In this document: piece after piece, positions 38,909 through 50,696 of the stretch | Layout of the letters: every line of letters begins with the position of its first letter | Position numbering within the stretch: position 1 is the stretch's first letter | Assembly (NCBI GenBank): GCA_036971475.1 | Contig: JBAIZL010000001.1 | Coordinates: 75,573,771 to 75,637,770, forward strand | Direction of reading: 5' to 3' | Length of the DNA: 64,000 nucleotides | From: Prosapia bicincta | Lineage: Eukaryota; Arthropoda; Insecta; Hemiptera; Cercopidae | Position numbers and translations under genes: made by a program | Notes under the pieces: model-generated | Seen by the model: only the letters and a program-made list of their open reading frames with translations | The model's database searches: none | Told to the model about the DNA's origin: nothing

Positions 38909-40171
38909 AGGGCCGTTTGTTTATATTCCCTCATAGTTCGCGTGCACGCCACAACGAGCGCTTGCGTCGCGTCCCGGCATGCCTTGGCAACAACTACTCT
39001 CAGTTACAGCTGTGTAGCTAACCTGTGCGTTGTGTTCTGGGCTAGCAAAATGTTCAAGGTTATCAAATCGCCTGCCCCTTGCGAAGTTCGTTCGGTTATA
39101 CGGTTTTTGTCGATAAGAAACATGTCTGCTGCAGAAAATCACCGTCAGATTTCTGAAGTTTACGGTGCATGTGTGAAGGAAAAGTGCGTAAGTAGGTTCG
39201 AGACTTCAAAGATGGCTGCGAATGTCCATGACGAAACGCGATCTGGTCGTCCATCTCTAATATCAGACGATTTGCTGGCTTCAGTTGAAGCGAAAATTCG
39301 TGACAACAGACGCTTTACGATCACTACTCTCTCACACGAATTTCCGGAAGTTTCGAGATCTGTGATTTACAAAATTGTTCATAAAAAATTAAACTTAAAG
39401 AAACTGTGCTCGCGTTGGGTCCCTAAACTCCTGACGGAGGAGGACAAACACAAAAGACTCGAAAGTTCCTTGAATTTTCTGACACGTTATGACGAATATG
39501 GTGACGACATGCTGAGTCGGATCGTAACTGGAGACAAAACGTGGGTTTCGCATTTCACTCCTGAATCGAAACAACAAAGCATGGAATGGAATCTCCCGTA
39601 AAGGTCAAAGCCAAACAGACTTTGTCACAGCGCAAGATCATGGCGTCTGTGTTTTGGGATATTCATGGTGTTTTGCTGGTCGACTTTATGAAACGAGGAA
39701 CGACAATAAATGCAGAAGCCTACTGTCAAACTCTGAGGAAGCTGCGCAGAGCGATTCAAAACAAGAGACGTGGCATGCTCACAAAAGGAATTTTGTTTCT
39801 GCACGATAATGCAAGGCCTCACAGACCCGAGCTGCATTGGACTCTTTTGGCTGGGAAGTTTTGGACCACCCACCCTACAGCCCTGACCTTGCGCCGAGCG
39901 ACTTTCATCTCTTCCGTCATCTGAAACATCACTTGGGCGGCAGCCGTTATGACGATGCCAACGAATTGAAAACTGCCGTGAATTCTTGGTTATCACAGCA
40001 GGCGGCAGGTTTTTATGAAGAAGGTTTCCAAAATTTAGTTGTTCGATATGATAAGTGTTTACAAAAACATGGAAACTATGTAGAAAAATAGATAAAAGTA
40101 TGTAGATTCAAAAAATAAAATTAGGTTTTGCAAATTTCTTTTTGTTTTTTTTTAAATTTTCAAACGGCCCT
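38909..40171 (+). mobile_element. mariner element, 1263 bp, with TA target duplication
   Basis: Ends AGGGCCGTTTG and CAAACGGCCCT are perfect 11-bp inverted termini; similarity beyond 11 bp is poor. TA flanks both sides (38907-38908 and 40172-40173). The length is normal for mariner. It carries the broken transposase gene annotated separately and sits in TMEM245 intron 2. Confidence 0.93.
39050..40091 (+). pseudogene. mariner transposase with two frameshifts
   Basis: The cut-and-paste transposase starts at the ATG at 39050 (MFKVIKSPAPCEVRSVIRFL). In order come the N-terminal HTH region, HDETRSGRPSLISD-type linker, RWVPKLLTEEDKHKR, IVTGDKTWVSHFTPESKQQS (first catalytic D), then a shift near 39595. 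The second frame holds LLVDFMKRGTTINAEAYC and LFLHDNARPH (second D), then a shift near 39830. The third frame holds SFGWEVLDHPPYSPDLAPSD (third D, D34D class) and the end YDKCLQKHGNYVEK. All three catalytic aspartates are still encoded, but in three frames, so no full protein can be made. Upstream ORF residues before 39050 are not expected for the family. Confidence 0.93.
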
Positions 40172-40173
40172 TA

Positions 40174-40763
40174 CTTTAAGAATACCCCTCGTAGTTACTA
40201 TTTACTAACTAAAATTATTACCAATATTATTACAAGGGTAAAAACATTCTCTATTTATGAGCAAAAAAGGTTTCTTGTTTTCAGACATGTTATTTATTAG
40301 ACAGGAAATTATTCGGTCCTCGCATAGTTTTTAATTTAGTTGATTTTATTTTACAAAGGATTATTTCAGGTAGTTTTACTGTATTCAAAAACATATTCCT
40401 ATATCTATGGAAGTTATTTATGCTAAAATGATTTAGAAAAATCTACAAATAAGTATTTATTGAGAAATACTTGATCTTAAAATCCATTCAAAGAAAAGTC
40501 ATAAATTATTGATCTCTAATTCCATGGTTCATTACATTATTCTTGGTTTTCCTGAAAAAAATAATAATTAACAATTTTAATACTATCCACAGAGGAGTAG
40601 GAAAAAGGAGGAAATGCATAATACGTGAATGTGTGCTTGAGCATTTCCTCCATTCTAGAAATAAATATATGTGGTAATACTATTGTATAAACATGCATGT
40701 TTAATTAAGTACAGTATTATCAAATTCATGCTACAAATTTTAAAAAATTAATATTTTTATTAC
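40174..40763. other. TMEM245 intron 2, left border region
   Basis: AT-rich with no supported feature up to the exon 2 donor. Confidence 0.4.
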
Positions 40764-40995
40764 TTTCATGAAATCCTATGTCTTTTGCGTCTTTCCACAA
40801 GTTGTATCCAGCCCCAACAAAATACAAAACCTGGAAAAAGAAGAAGACTGGCCAGCGCATGTAGTACAAGAAACTGGATATATAGCAAGCCATAGTAAAC
40901 CACAAAAATCCAGATAGGAAGCTGAATGTTGATTGTAACTGTGGTTTCCAAAGAAACTGAAGGGCCAATATGTACCCAATCAACATAGTAGCAAC
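40764..40995 (-). CDS. TMEM245: TMEM245 coding exon 2
   Basis: 232 bp, phase 0 at the start, leaving one base at the end. The acceptor is ttatag before GTTGCTACT and the donor is gtaata after CATGAAA. It encodes TMLIGYILALQFLWKPQLQS, then FSFLSGFLWFTMACYISSFL and WPVFFFFQVLYFVGAGYNLW, giving three hydrophobic segments. It matches the vertebrate 'VVGYVLTVSFKW...[33 protein letters not shown]' order. The donor is the weakest in the gene, but its phase agrees with exon 3. Confidence 0.9.
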
Positions 40996-41272
40996 CTATA
41001 AAATGAGGAAACAACTATAAATAACGTTCAAAATGAATGAGGTGCCCAGCACCTTAGGAACTGACACATATTTTTGAGAGTCTCCATGAAGAAGTTTATT
41101 GTTGGGGGAAACCTGTTAACAAACAAATATAAAAACAAAACCAATGTAGCTTAATTTAAGGTATATATAAAAGACAGATTTTTAAAAAATAAATATTAAT
41201 GTTATTTTTCACATTTGATTTTTTATTTATTTATCTTAAAGTTTCTTGATGTAATTATCTTGAATTCACTGA

Positions 41273-41424
41273 TTAAACTACTTAACTAGGTGAATACATA
41301 ATTGCTTACTTGCTGACGCGTTTCAAAACGTTCGTTCCTTTTACGAAGCTTCGTAAAAGGAACAAACTTTTTGAAACGCCTCAGCAAGTAAGTAATTACG
41401 TATTCACTTAGTTAAGTAGTTTAA
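41273..41424. mobile_element. fold-back MITE, family M1, complete
   Basis: A 152-bp near-perfect palindrome centred on GAAGCTTC (41345-41352). Arms run from TTAAACTACTTAACTA to TTAAGTAGTTTAA and contain GCTTACTTGCTGACGCGTTT and its complement. Related copies: 33449-33652 and the single arm at 8698-8845. Confidence 0.88.
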
Positions 41425-41644
41425 ATTTATTTATTTTAGTTTTTTGCTCTTAAACTTTAACTACTTGTGCAGGGTGTAAAAACACCCTAGGGTAAATAGT
41501 ATTTTAATAACTATGGAAATGGGCTGGTTATTCTTTCAATCATTATAGTGTACATTGGCCAAAATAAAAAATTGTTTTAATTAGTTTACAGTTACCTAGA
41601 AATCAGAACAGACACAATAAACTGTTCTGGAGATTACATTTGTT

Positions 41645-41960
41645 TGTTATCTTGGCAAAAAACCACTACTTACTGATTTATTCAGCAGTGCTGAATAAAT
41701 CAGTAAGTAGTGGTTTTTTGGCCAAGATAAACAAACAAGTGTAATTTTTATAAAAACCTCAAGATGTACAACATAAAAACTGCATGCTCTGGAGAGTTAC
41801 TAACACTCCATATGATCATTTGTTTTCCATTTTATGTAACACTTAAGTAATACTAACATCATGTGTGATAGTTTGCCTAACATTTTATTCAGAATACTAC
41901 TATTGGTAACACTTGGCAAAAGACTACTACTTACTGATATTTTTCAGCAGATGCATTTGA
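41645..41960. mobile_element. fold-back MITE, family M2: one hairpin plus one arm
   Basis: 41645-41735 is a hairpin with arms TATCTTGGCAAAAAACCACT-type and complement, meeting at CAGCAGTGCTG. 41915-41960 is a single arm (CTTGGCAAAAGACTACTACT then TACTGATATTTTTCAGCAGA). A larger member is at 55014-55224. Confidence 0.8.
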
Positions 41961-41989
41961 CACTAGGTCAATGCATTGTTCAATGCTGT

Positions 41990-42530
41990 GAGTCACAGAC
42001 AAAGCTTTTTATGTTGTTTTTGTTGATTTTGTGGTGTTTGTTTATTTTTGTTTAAATTACGTTGTCTGATGTATTCCTGGTCATTGGTGTCTGTTTCAAG
42101 GTCTAATAATATGTTAGTGAGTTTTTTATGATGTGTGTCTTTTATGTGGCATACATCGAGTTTGAGGCCTTTGTTAATCAAATCCAGTTCTTGTTTATTG
42201 AATTTTATATGTGTGATGTTAAAAGTAGGTTTGTGATATGCGTGTGTAGCATTAAATTTGGTTTGTGTGTGATGTTTGAGTTTATTAATTTTAAGGTTGT
42301 TTGTTTTTTTATTCGTAGTTGTATTTTGTGTGTTTGTTTATTTGTGAATTGTAAAACGTTTTCTAGCTCTGTATGGTGTAATATTTGTGTGAGGTCTTGG
42401 TGTAGGTGGTATAATTTTGTATTAAGTGTATCTTTATGTGTGTATAACCTTTTATTGTTGTTTTTGCTTGTTTTGCCGTTTTATTTGCTGATGTATAGTT
42501 TGATTAAATTTTTATCCATTTGTATTTAGG
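41990..42530 (-). pseudogene. Penelope-like element N-terminal relic
   Basis: Minus-strand frames with breaks give NKQELDLINKGLKLDVCHIK, matching the conserved PLE N-terminal motif 'FTxxExxLLxKGLKYNL', then TNILLDLETDTNDQEYIR. Upstream (42180-42530) is asparagine/lysine/threonine-rich coding-like sequence. The RT and endonuclease are missing. Plus-strand ORFs here are antisense shadows. Confidence 0.65.
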
Positions 42531-42544
42531 TACTCACTAAAACA

Positions 42545-43110
42545 CTTGTAAATAATTTACAAACTTGCCTGTAGTAACACTTACTTATATTTGTTGAGGA
42601 CAGCTGTTTCGGGGGATGTGTTCCATTGTTAACGCAGACTGTAACTGATCTCAAAGTTTTCGTAGGTTAGGATGTTATGGTGAGGGTGGAATATTATGGT
42701 AGGGTGTGGGTTTACTTTGTGAGGATTAGGAGTTATGATGTCAAAAAGTGTGTGTGTGAGTTATAATGTAATTGTGTGTTGAGTATATGTGTAGGGTGTA
42801 GTTTGAAATGTTTGTATATTTCGAATTGTTCGGTTGTGTAACATTGGTTATTTCTGTGTTGTTTATGAAGGATTTGTATATTGGATGTATATTTGTTATA
42901 TAGTTATATATCATGATGTATATTGTATTTGTCTATTTAGTCATGTTTTGTGGGATTGACGATTGGCAAAGTTTGATTGGTAATTCTTGTTTATTAGTGC
43001 ATTTATACACACTTTTTGACATCATAACTCCTAATGCTCACTAAGTACACCCCCCCACCATAATATCCCAACCTCACCTTAATATCCCATCCCCATCCTA
43101 ACATTGAATC
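42545..43110 (-). mobile_element. PLE family B 3' end (minus) meeting a short plus-strand fragment
   Basis: 42545-42990 holds the family-B terminus (ACTTGCCTGTAGTAACACTT), a hammerhead-like motif (42595-42636) and the C-terminal endonuclease coding tail on the minus strand. From about 43010 to 43110 the sequence switches to the plus-strand orientation (CACTTTTTGACATCATAACT, then a CA-rich tail), so this is a third inverted family-B arrangement, now decayed. Confidence 0.75.
42595..42636 (-). ncRNA. hammerhead-like motif, PLE family B, variant stem III
   Basis: Minus strand: UGCG/CUCA (stem I, one mismatch), UUAACAA, U, GGAA-CACAUC-CCCC, GAAA, CAGCUG, UC. Stem III core ACAGCUGU is self-complementary, as is ACGGCCGU in the palindrome copies, so two positions have changed together. 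G5 is A here, so this copy is probably inactive. Confidence 0.5.
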
Positions 43111-43132
43111 AACAAATAAAAAATTATATTTT

Positions 43133-43370
43133 AATTGATTCCATCTTCACATGAGCTACTAGTTTTTAACTAAAAACACTTGTAAATATATTATACTTGC
43201 CTATAGTAACACTTACCTTTATAGTTGTTGGAATGGGCATTTTGAAAGATGTGTCCCATTGTCAATTGAGACTGTAACTCAATTAGGACAAAAGGGCCGT
43301 TCTAAAACACAATAAAAGTAAGTGCTACTATAGGCAAGTGAAACATATTTACAAGTGTTTTAAGTTCAAA
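43133..43370. mobile_element. PLE family B terminal sequences as an inverted pair
   Basis: Starts with the TTGATTCCATCTTC motif, then a minus-strand terminus (ACTTGCCTATAGTAACACTT and a decayed hammerhead region). It turns at about 43284 into a plus-strand terminus (AAAAGTAAGTGCTACTATAG). No coding sequence remains. Confidence 0.7.
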
Positions 43371-43449
43371 ATTAAATAAATTTAGGAAGTGATCTCTAAA
43401 GAAACTCAACCTGACTTGCAAGGTGTAATGAGTTAAGGCACAAACACAC

Positions 43450-43700
43450 TTATTTATCAAAAGATATAATGAGCTTATTATTTATCAAATGAGGTGATCT
43501 TCACATCTGTCTTTTAATTTCTTTTTTGTTTGCCCAATATATAATTTGTTACAGTCTAGACATTCCATTTTATATATCCTGTTACTAAGCGAGGGACATA
43601 TTTTTCCAGTAAGTTTATTTTATTGATTATCCTTCCTGTATTATTATATGTTATTTTAATATTGTTATTTTTTAATTATTCCTTTAATGTTGTATCCTAT
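43450..43700 (-). pseudogene. relic of another Penelope-like element endonuclease
   Basis: The minus strand reads, with one frame break, GYIKWNV/KMECLDCNKLYIG-type sequence followed by QKKN-type residues: a Cys-x-x-Cys pair just before YI(L/G)G, as in PLE GIY-YIG domains. It differs from families A, B and C. Decayed. Confidence 0.55.
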
Positions 43701-44448
43701 GTATGTAAATGTGGCCCATTTTGTTGTTGTTGTGGTTCGTGTTTAGGTTGTTTTAAACTAGTTAGTATTTAAAATTCCAATTTATCTTTAGTTTTTTTAT
43801 TGTATTTATTTTTTTGGACTATTTAATATATTATTTGTCTGTCTTTTTTCGTTTTTCTCTTATGCTTATTAAAGAAAAGATAATCTTGGTTTATTTCCTT
43901 CTAATCTTAATTTAAGTATTCAGAAGTGCTAAGTGGGGAATGGAGAAAACTTCACAAACTAGATATGTAAATTGTTTCAGTCAGCTATATCTATTTTTAA
44001 AGTGATTCCTACTGCCTACGTCACAAATGCAGAATTGCATCATATAGTATTCCTATACTCCATCTACACTACTACACATCCTATGTAAGTGAGAAATATG
44101 GAAGAATTAATAGATAGAATAAAAATAGGGCTGAAATATTCTCTCAGTAAAGAAAGTAGATAGTAAACTTTCCTTGTAAAGGCAGGGTTTTAATTACAGA
44201 TTCCCCCCAATCACATATCCAGAATGGAAAACAGTAGAAAAATTATCAAAATTTGTATAAGAAAATTGCCATTATGAGAGCCTAGTCATAAATGGAAAAT
44301 TATATAGATGCATCTTGAAAACAAGGTTTAAAGACTTAAAGTATATTCAACTGACAGAGAACAGGCATTTATATTGGGCTCTTGTGTACATTTTATAGTG
44401 ATCAGTTTAGTCCTTTTAATGTGATAGATATTAAAAGAATTTTAAATA
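43701..44448. other. TMEM245 intron 1, nothing recognised
   Basis: AT-rich sequence with no supported feature. Confidence 0.4.
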
Positions 44449-44450
44449 TA

Positions 44451-45825
44451 CAGTAATACCTCGACTTACGCGATTCCCAAGTTACGTGGTTTTAAATCAT
44501 GCTGTCCGAACTAAGCCGAAACTGGTCTGTTCTGGAAGAAAATGGTTGAGAACTTTTATAGCTCATGAAGAGAAACTATTATCAGGTTTGAAGGCTGCCA
44601 AAGACCGATTGACAGTGACATTTGGCGCATATACAGCTGTTGACTGTAAGTGGCAATCTATCATAGCTTATTACTCAGAAAACCCAAAGGGCTATAAAAA
44701 ATATTTCTAAGGCTAGCTTGCTCGTGATTTGGAAGTTGAATTGGAAGGCTTTGGTGACACTTTTTTTTATTACTGGTTTGGTCAACATTTCATACCTCAA
44801 AATGAACGTTATTGTTGGTGTAAACAAATTCCTTTTAAAGTAATTCCTATTAATTACCAATGCACCTGGCCATCCTCCTACTACTTCAACTAATTTTGAC
44901 ACATACGTGAAAGTGATATTTTTGCCACCAAACACAAATATTTTGTTTCAACTGATAGATCAGGGAGTCATCAAACAAGAAAATCACTTGTGTATCTGCA
45001 TGAAGTTATAAGACAGAACAACAAGCTGTCTGTTGAAGATTTTTGGAAACAATTCAATGTTTTAAATGCTTTAAGAATCATTAGACAGTCTTGGAATGAT
45101 ATTTCACAAAAAACTTTGAATGGCGTTTGGAAAAAGGTGTCTATTTTTTTCACCACTGAAACTCAGGCGGAATCAGTGCCAGAATCTTAACGTAATTGCT
45201 GATGTGATTGAAGAAGTTGTCGGTTTTGCCAGACAACTAAATTCAGAAGTGGATAATGATGACGTTTAAGAACAGCTGGATTTATACAACCAGGAACTGA
45301 CAATTAATTGATGAGCTCATAGAAATGCGTGAGCAAGACCTTAAAAACGCAGATTCTTTAGATCCAGTTCAAGTGGAAGATAAAATGAAGGTTAGAAACT
45401 TCACAAAAGGCCTTAGTTTAATTGAGCAAGGTTTATACATTTTGGAAAACATGGACTCCAACGATGAGCATATTTCTACCACAAAACAAAAAAATTAGCG
45501 AGTTACGAGGAAATTTTGAATGAGAAGAAAAAATCTTCAATTCTTTAAACAAATTTACTAGATTTTATGAAGGTTTTTATGTCAAAATAACTTTTTTTGC
45601 TTACTTCTTTGCAATATATATAATTGGATCTTTTGTTGTATTATGTATTTAGGATTTTAATACATACCACATTTTTCTTTTAAATTATTAGTTTATTTAG
45701 TCTTTGGTCTCAATTAAACACGATTCCTATGTGATTGTACGTAAAATTATACCCCAACTTAAATGAATTCGATTTACACGGTTATTGCTCGGTCCCACCT
45801 ATCGTGTAAGTACCGAGTATTACTG
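44451..45825 (+). mobile_element. Tigger element with broken transposase, 1375 bp
   Basis: Inverted ends CAGTAATACCTCGACTTACG and CGTGTAAGTACCGAGTATTA plus CTG, flanked by TA. The plus strand holds, with frame breaks, HEEKLLSGLKAAKDRLTVTF and YSENPKGYKKY (DDE domain start), NAPGHPPTTSTNF-type residues where 'LLDNAPGHP' is expected (with the catalytic Asp region damaged), VIFLPPNTNILFQLIDQGVI, FWKQFNVLNALRIIRQSW, TLNGVWKKV, and the C-terminal FTKGLSLIEQGLYILENMD. The CENP-B-type DNA-binding domain is missing, so it is an internal deletion derivative. Confidence 0.88.
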
Positions 45826-46084
45826 TACATGAGATTAAGAAAAGAACATGAAAACTCTAGTCTAAAATGTCAATAACGATTCTAACTCACATGTGTTGGA
45901 TTGCATACCCATTTTCCCTTGATGAAAAATAATTGGTTATCATTGCCAAGCAAATTAATTTTACAAAGCAAATCATAAAATAAATACTATAATACTAAAA
46001 TAAATAATAAAATAAATAATTACTAAAATAAATAATAAATAAATTTATAACACACAACAAATATATAGTATACAAAGTGTGTTA

Positions 46085-47168
46085 AAAAAAATAGGGTACT
46101 TTTAAAATTTTGCAGGCAACGTACAATTGATTTTCGATATCTTTGTTTTCTTTTGTTGGTACACATATTCCAAACATGTGTTTAAAATTAGATATTATAG
46201 CATATATTGTTTGTTTTTAATAGGTAAAAAGGTTAGATGTATTTTGGTGTGATCAACTATTTTCTGCTAGAAATAAAATAGAGCAAACACTGCATAACTT
46301 TAAGGTAATACTCCTTATTGACTGGATGACCTTGTGATAAAACCTTCTGATGTACTACGTAACGGTAATCAAAGAAAATGAAGAGCCAAACCTTGATTGA
46401 ACTTGGTGTACTTTTGTATGGTGTTGGTTCTCCTGAGCTCTTTCATTGGGACAACTGAGCTTTAGTTTCAACTTCATAACCATAAGATTCATACCCAGGT
46501 ATGACCCTTTGGCAAATGAGGTATATCATTCAACAGCAAAACTGTTCTGACAGAAGCTCATGTAACAGTTTTGAACAAAATTGAACAGTTTTGGAACAAA
46601 CTTTACTGACACATGTGTCATGCCCAAACATCCAAAAAAATTGCATTGCACTGCAGTTTTTGCATCAACAACAAAATTAGTTATCGGTTGATTCATATCA
46701 ACTAAACTGATAAGTCAACATCCTCAGCAGCATCTCTAATAGTGATTTGATAATTTTCAAAAAACAATTTATTTCACGGCTTCATCATTTTATTAGGTTG
46801 TTGATGTGCTGGGGTGTCTAGAATGAGGTTCATCATTGGGATCTTCTTGGTCATTATGGAAGAGCTTGTACCACTTAAAAATATTTTTTGTACTCAGATC
46901 AGACTCATCAAATGCCTATGTCAACATATCAAGTGTTTTAGAGCACTTGATTCTATTTCTCACAAAAAAAATTATGCGAATTCTTTGATCCATTTTTTAA
47001 AACAGAAAATATCCAAGCACACCAAAACATGAGTAACCTTTATATCTGTCAAAAACAAATGAAACATGCTATATTATTTAAACTGTAATCATCTTTCCGG
47101 GACATAACAATAACAAAATAAAATGTACATTGGCTGCAAAAATTGAAAAGTCGCCTTTACTTGCTAAC
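46085..47168 (-). mobile_element. irritans-type mariner relic
   Basis: Imperfect inverted ends: ACTTTTAAAATTTTGCAGGC near 46098 and its counterpart GGCTGCAAAAATTGAAAAGT near 47132. Minus-strand translation with breaks gives WVYESYGYEVETKAQLSQWK, SIKVWLFIFFDYRYVVHQ and GHPVNKEYYLKVMQ, close to the 'ETKAQSSQWK...VFFDYRGVVHHEFLP.GxTVNKEYYLxVLRRLRE' region. The Asp of 'GDETW' reads as His. Not functional. Confidence 0.8.
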
Positions 47169-49325
47169 ATATATTAATTTTCAATACACACACATGGACA
47201 CACTAAAAATAAAAAACACACTTTGTTAATCAAAGGTAGAAACTGAGAGTGGACCCAACATAGCCCATGGTTAGTTACTTATGCTGTTGCAAAGACCCTT
47301 TCATAGCCTGAATATATAAATTCAGGAATTACAGATTTTCCAAATGTAAATATAAACAAGAGTGTTAGAATTGTTTCACAATTTTCCATTTGTATAATGG
47401 ATACTACTGTACGTCATTAGCTCCCTAATAAACTCAGGGTTAATTTCATCTAAAGAAATATACATTAATTGCCTACATGTGATCCGCCTTAGTGACACTT
47501 TTCCATCTCTGGTATTTATAAATATCAATTAATTTGGTAATGTCAATTAAGGAGTCGTTGCTCGATCAATTTCTTATGTCTATCTTTACCATAAGGCTCC
47601 CCAAGTGAATCCTGATATAGCCTTTTTGATCTAACCATAGGACATAGTTTTTGTTTCCCATGAGTCTCAATGCTAGCCATCGAGTCAACCTTACAAGTTG
47701 GATTATAGGATGGGAAAACCCATGGATCATTTATGATAATTTCTAACCCTCGGTGCTCTGTGCTAGTTTTTCGTCTTAGCTTGACTTGGTGGACATCAGG
47801 CTACAACATACTGTTCATAGGCTACAATACCTATGCACTACGGATACTCTCAGACCAAGGGTAGGAGTGGCTGATGGTTCTGCTTACATTTCTGGCCGAG
47901 AAGAGTTCACAGCAGAAACCCATATCAGAGTTTATCAAACTCTGATATTTTCAGCACTACCAATGTGTAATGGTCCTTAGTCAAAATCCCTAAGAGAAAA
48001 TCTTGATGTACAAATGTATAAAATTATTATTAATTGATGTATGTAAGAGTGTATGTGTCAGAGTGAGTGTTATCAGTGGAGTTATATTAGTCTAATGTAG
48101 GTGCAGCTAGTTCACAGCTCCTCTGCAGGTGGTTGCACCCCCAAACTAGACCTATTGTCTGTCAAGTTCATTGAGAAGTGTTCTAAACCTTTGGGTTACA
48201 TTAGGTTTGAAATCAAATCAAATAAAAACAAGATGTCCTGTCCTGTAGTGTCAATAATGGCTACTACTTTATTAAAAAGAATTATACTTGACCATTTTTT
48301 AATACCATTAAAAAACTTTAAAAAATCAAAAATGTACCATACTGACTAAAACTGTACAGTGTTAACATCTAGTTTTCAATTAATAAATTATAACAGGTTT
48401 CAAGTAGCATTTTGTTACATAATATCATCATTAGAGTGAACACTTGTAATACTGAACTCTATGTTACTTATTTCAAATGTTTCATCCCTTTAAAAGTAAT
48501 AGGAATGTGTTATAGGTTAGAACTTTGATAGTGTTCATAGCAATGTACCGAAGTAAACACTAAGACTAAATTCTAATTAGTAAAGAAGTATATTTAACAT
48601 CCCTCCACATCAGTTATAAACTTAAATAAAGAATGGTATGATATTATAATACCACAATAATTATTTTATTAGTGGGAATTGAGTCTTAGTTTTAGTAAAT
48701 TTATGTAATTTGGAGTGTTTTTATCTTACAATAAGTGTTTATAAAAGAAAGAACAATGCTATATTACAATATGACTATAAAATACCCAGTTGTGATAGAT
48801 TGTGTTAAACAAAATATGGTTTGCTAATTTACTCCTTTTACTACACTATTACACGTTATTGTACGTTCACTACAAATATGAACTATTTATCTTGTGCAAT
48901 AGTAAACTATTTAGAAAACAAAAACATATCTATCCTATCCCGATACTTTGTACTTATACTTTGGCAATGATAACCAAAATTGGATTTCGCCAGGAAAATA
49001 ACAAATGTACTTATGCAGTAACATAATAATCTTTAATATAATAAGACTTATGTTCTCTTTTTCATAAGGAAAACTTGATTTTATAAATTTGAGTGTGTGC
49101 TGTGAATTAAGGTTAATATTTTTACATCATCTATTTTCAACCTAAATTGGAAAAAAACACTAATTCCTGATATTTCTTAGTGGGTATGTTTTCCAAGCAT
49201 CTTTTTTCCAATTTTTTAAATTTTATTACTAGGACTTCAACTTTAAGTTTTATTTTTTCTGTACACTTAAGGACATTCTAAATTACCATGTATATTATTT
49301 GATTTATCTTCACAATGAATTACTA
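47169..49325. other. TMEM245 intron 1, unexplained
   Basis: 47470-48230 is less AT-rich than its surroundings and might be an old retroelement, but no domain was recognised. A short inverted repeat TATCAGAGTTTATC/AAACTCTGATA lies at 47924-47950. Confidence 0.4.
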
Positions 49326-49329
49326 TCTC

Positions 49330-50050
49330 TATATGAGTGCATTTTGACATATGATAGTAATTATTAAGATCTGGGACTACTGCTCTGATTGGCAAAATGT
49401 TTTTCTTCCCGGTTAATTTGACCATGCTAAACACGAATTTGAACTCATTTTTCATGTCGAACATAAATTAACATAAAATAAAGTAACCTGACCTAGGTGC
49501 TTACTAACGCTCTGATCGAAATATTTTGTTCTCGTCAAAAAAGCACGAATCTTAGCAGCAAATTTAAGTCAAAGGACCTGAAAGTCACAACGCAAGTTCA
49601 GTGTGTGTGTGACAATGGACTGTGACGGATCTTGCAACACATTATTATTCAATGAAAAGTGATTAAGACTTTATGTTCGCTCAACGTGCTCCCGATAAAG
49701 ACAAACTGATTGAAGTGCGATAACACAGTAAATATCACAGACTACTTCAATTTTAGGTGCAGGAAGGTTATTTCTTGACAAAGATAGGCCAGAAAAAGTA
49801 AGTGTGGAGGGTTTTGGCCAAGGTTGGTTTGAGTTTAGAGTGAACCAAAGTAAACATAAAACAACTCGTGGCAATATCAATTTTGTACCCACCAATACTA
49901 CTAAGGTAAGCACCTAGGTTAGGTTATTTTATGTTTGCCGTTTAACATAACTTCAAATTTGTGTTCAGTATGGTCAAATTGACCAACAACAAAAAGATTT
50001 CCCAGATCAGAGCAGTAGTTACTGATCTTAATAATTACCCTCATGACAAT
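49330..50050. mobile_element. DNA element with long (about 150-170 bp) inverted ends
   Basis: The left arm has TAATTATTAAGATCTGGGAC, CTACTGCTCTGAT, AATTTGACCAT and ends CCTAGGTGCTTACTAA near 49505. The right arm mirrors it from GGTAAGCACCTAGG near 49905 to about 50048. The internal 400 bp has no known transposase. It lies 130 bp inside intron 1 from the TMEM245 exon 1 donor. Confidence 0.8.
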
Positions 50051-50183
50051 TATCTCAGCAGCATTTACTTTTTGTTTAATAAATTGTTATACATCGAAGT
50101 GCATCAGATACAATGTTTGCAATATTGATACAACTACATAACATACAATTACTAAAAGTTTTATAAAAATGGTAAGTACTTAC

Positions 50184-50696
50184 CACTATGGTTTTCTCAC
50201 ATAAATACACAACTGTAATAGATACATAGATTGTTGTTCGAAGCATACATATCACAATGTAATAACAAAATGATGGTGTGTAATTATAGATAATACCGAG
50301 GAGAAGTATTCCAAAAACTGAAGACATAAATAGTATGAAATGTTTCACAAATAAATCACCAACCCATATAGAAAAATTTATAACAAGCTTTAAAGGGGAC
50401 GTTATTATTGAAACAAAAAATGTTCCACTAAGGGGTGTAGTTTCCATTGACACAATCCATTTTTTAAACTTGGAAGTCAATACATATTTAAAGGGATGTA
50501 AAACTGAACCACACAATAACGCCCAAAATAAAGGTTTAAAAAATGGATGAAGTATAACGTATACTCCCCAAACAGTAAAACTAAAAACTATTGTTAACAA
50601 TAAAGCAAGAAAATTGTAAAAAACGTCTTTTAAAGACTTTTCATAACCCTGTGAGACAAATGACTTTAATATTGTTCTATCTCCAAAAGTTTCCAT
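50184..50696 (-). CDS. TMEM245: TMEM245 coding exon 1 (start codon exon)
   Basis: 171 codons from the ATG at 50696 to a gtaagt donor after ACCATAGTG. Near residue 25 it reads DVFYNFLALLLTIVFSFTVW, then VYVILHPFFKPLFWALLCGS and VLHPFKYVLTSKFKKW. Vertebrate TMEM245 reads 'AFYNTGAVLFVCL...[26 protein letters not shown]'. At least four hydrophobic segments follow. The vertebrate protein has a longer low-complexity N-terminus that is absent here. A methionine followed by a short charged lead into the conserved core makes this the likely start. The role is only broadly known: a multi-pass membrane protein of the AI-2E/PerM-like family. Confidence 0.93.

Noticed and set aside
38942..39049. N-terminal extension of the mariner transposase frame
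   Set aside because: The family starts at the MFKV-type methionine at 39050; the extra 36 codons overlap the terminal region and lack similarity.
42128..42529. Open frame of 133 codons on the plus strand
   Set aside because: Antisense of a PLE N-terminal relic; Phe/Cys/Val-rich composition is the mirror of Asn/Lys/Thr-rich coding sequence.
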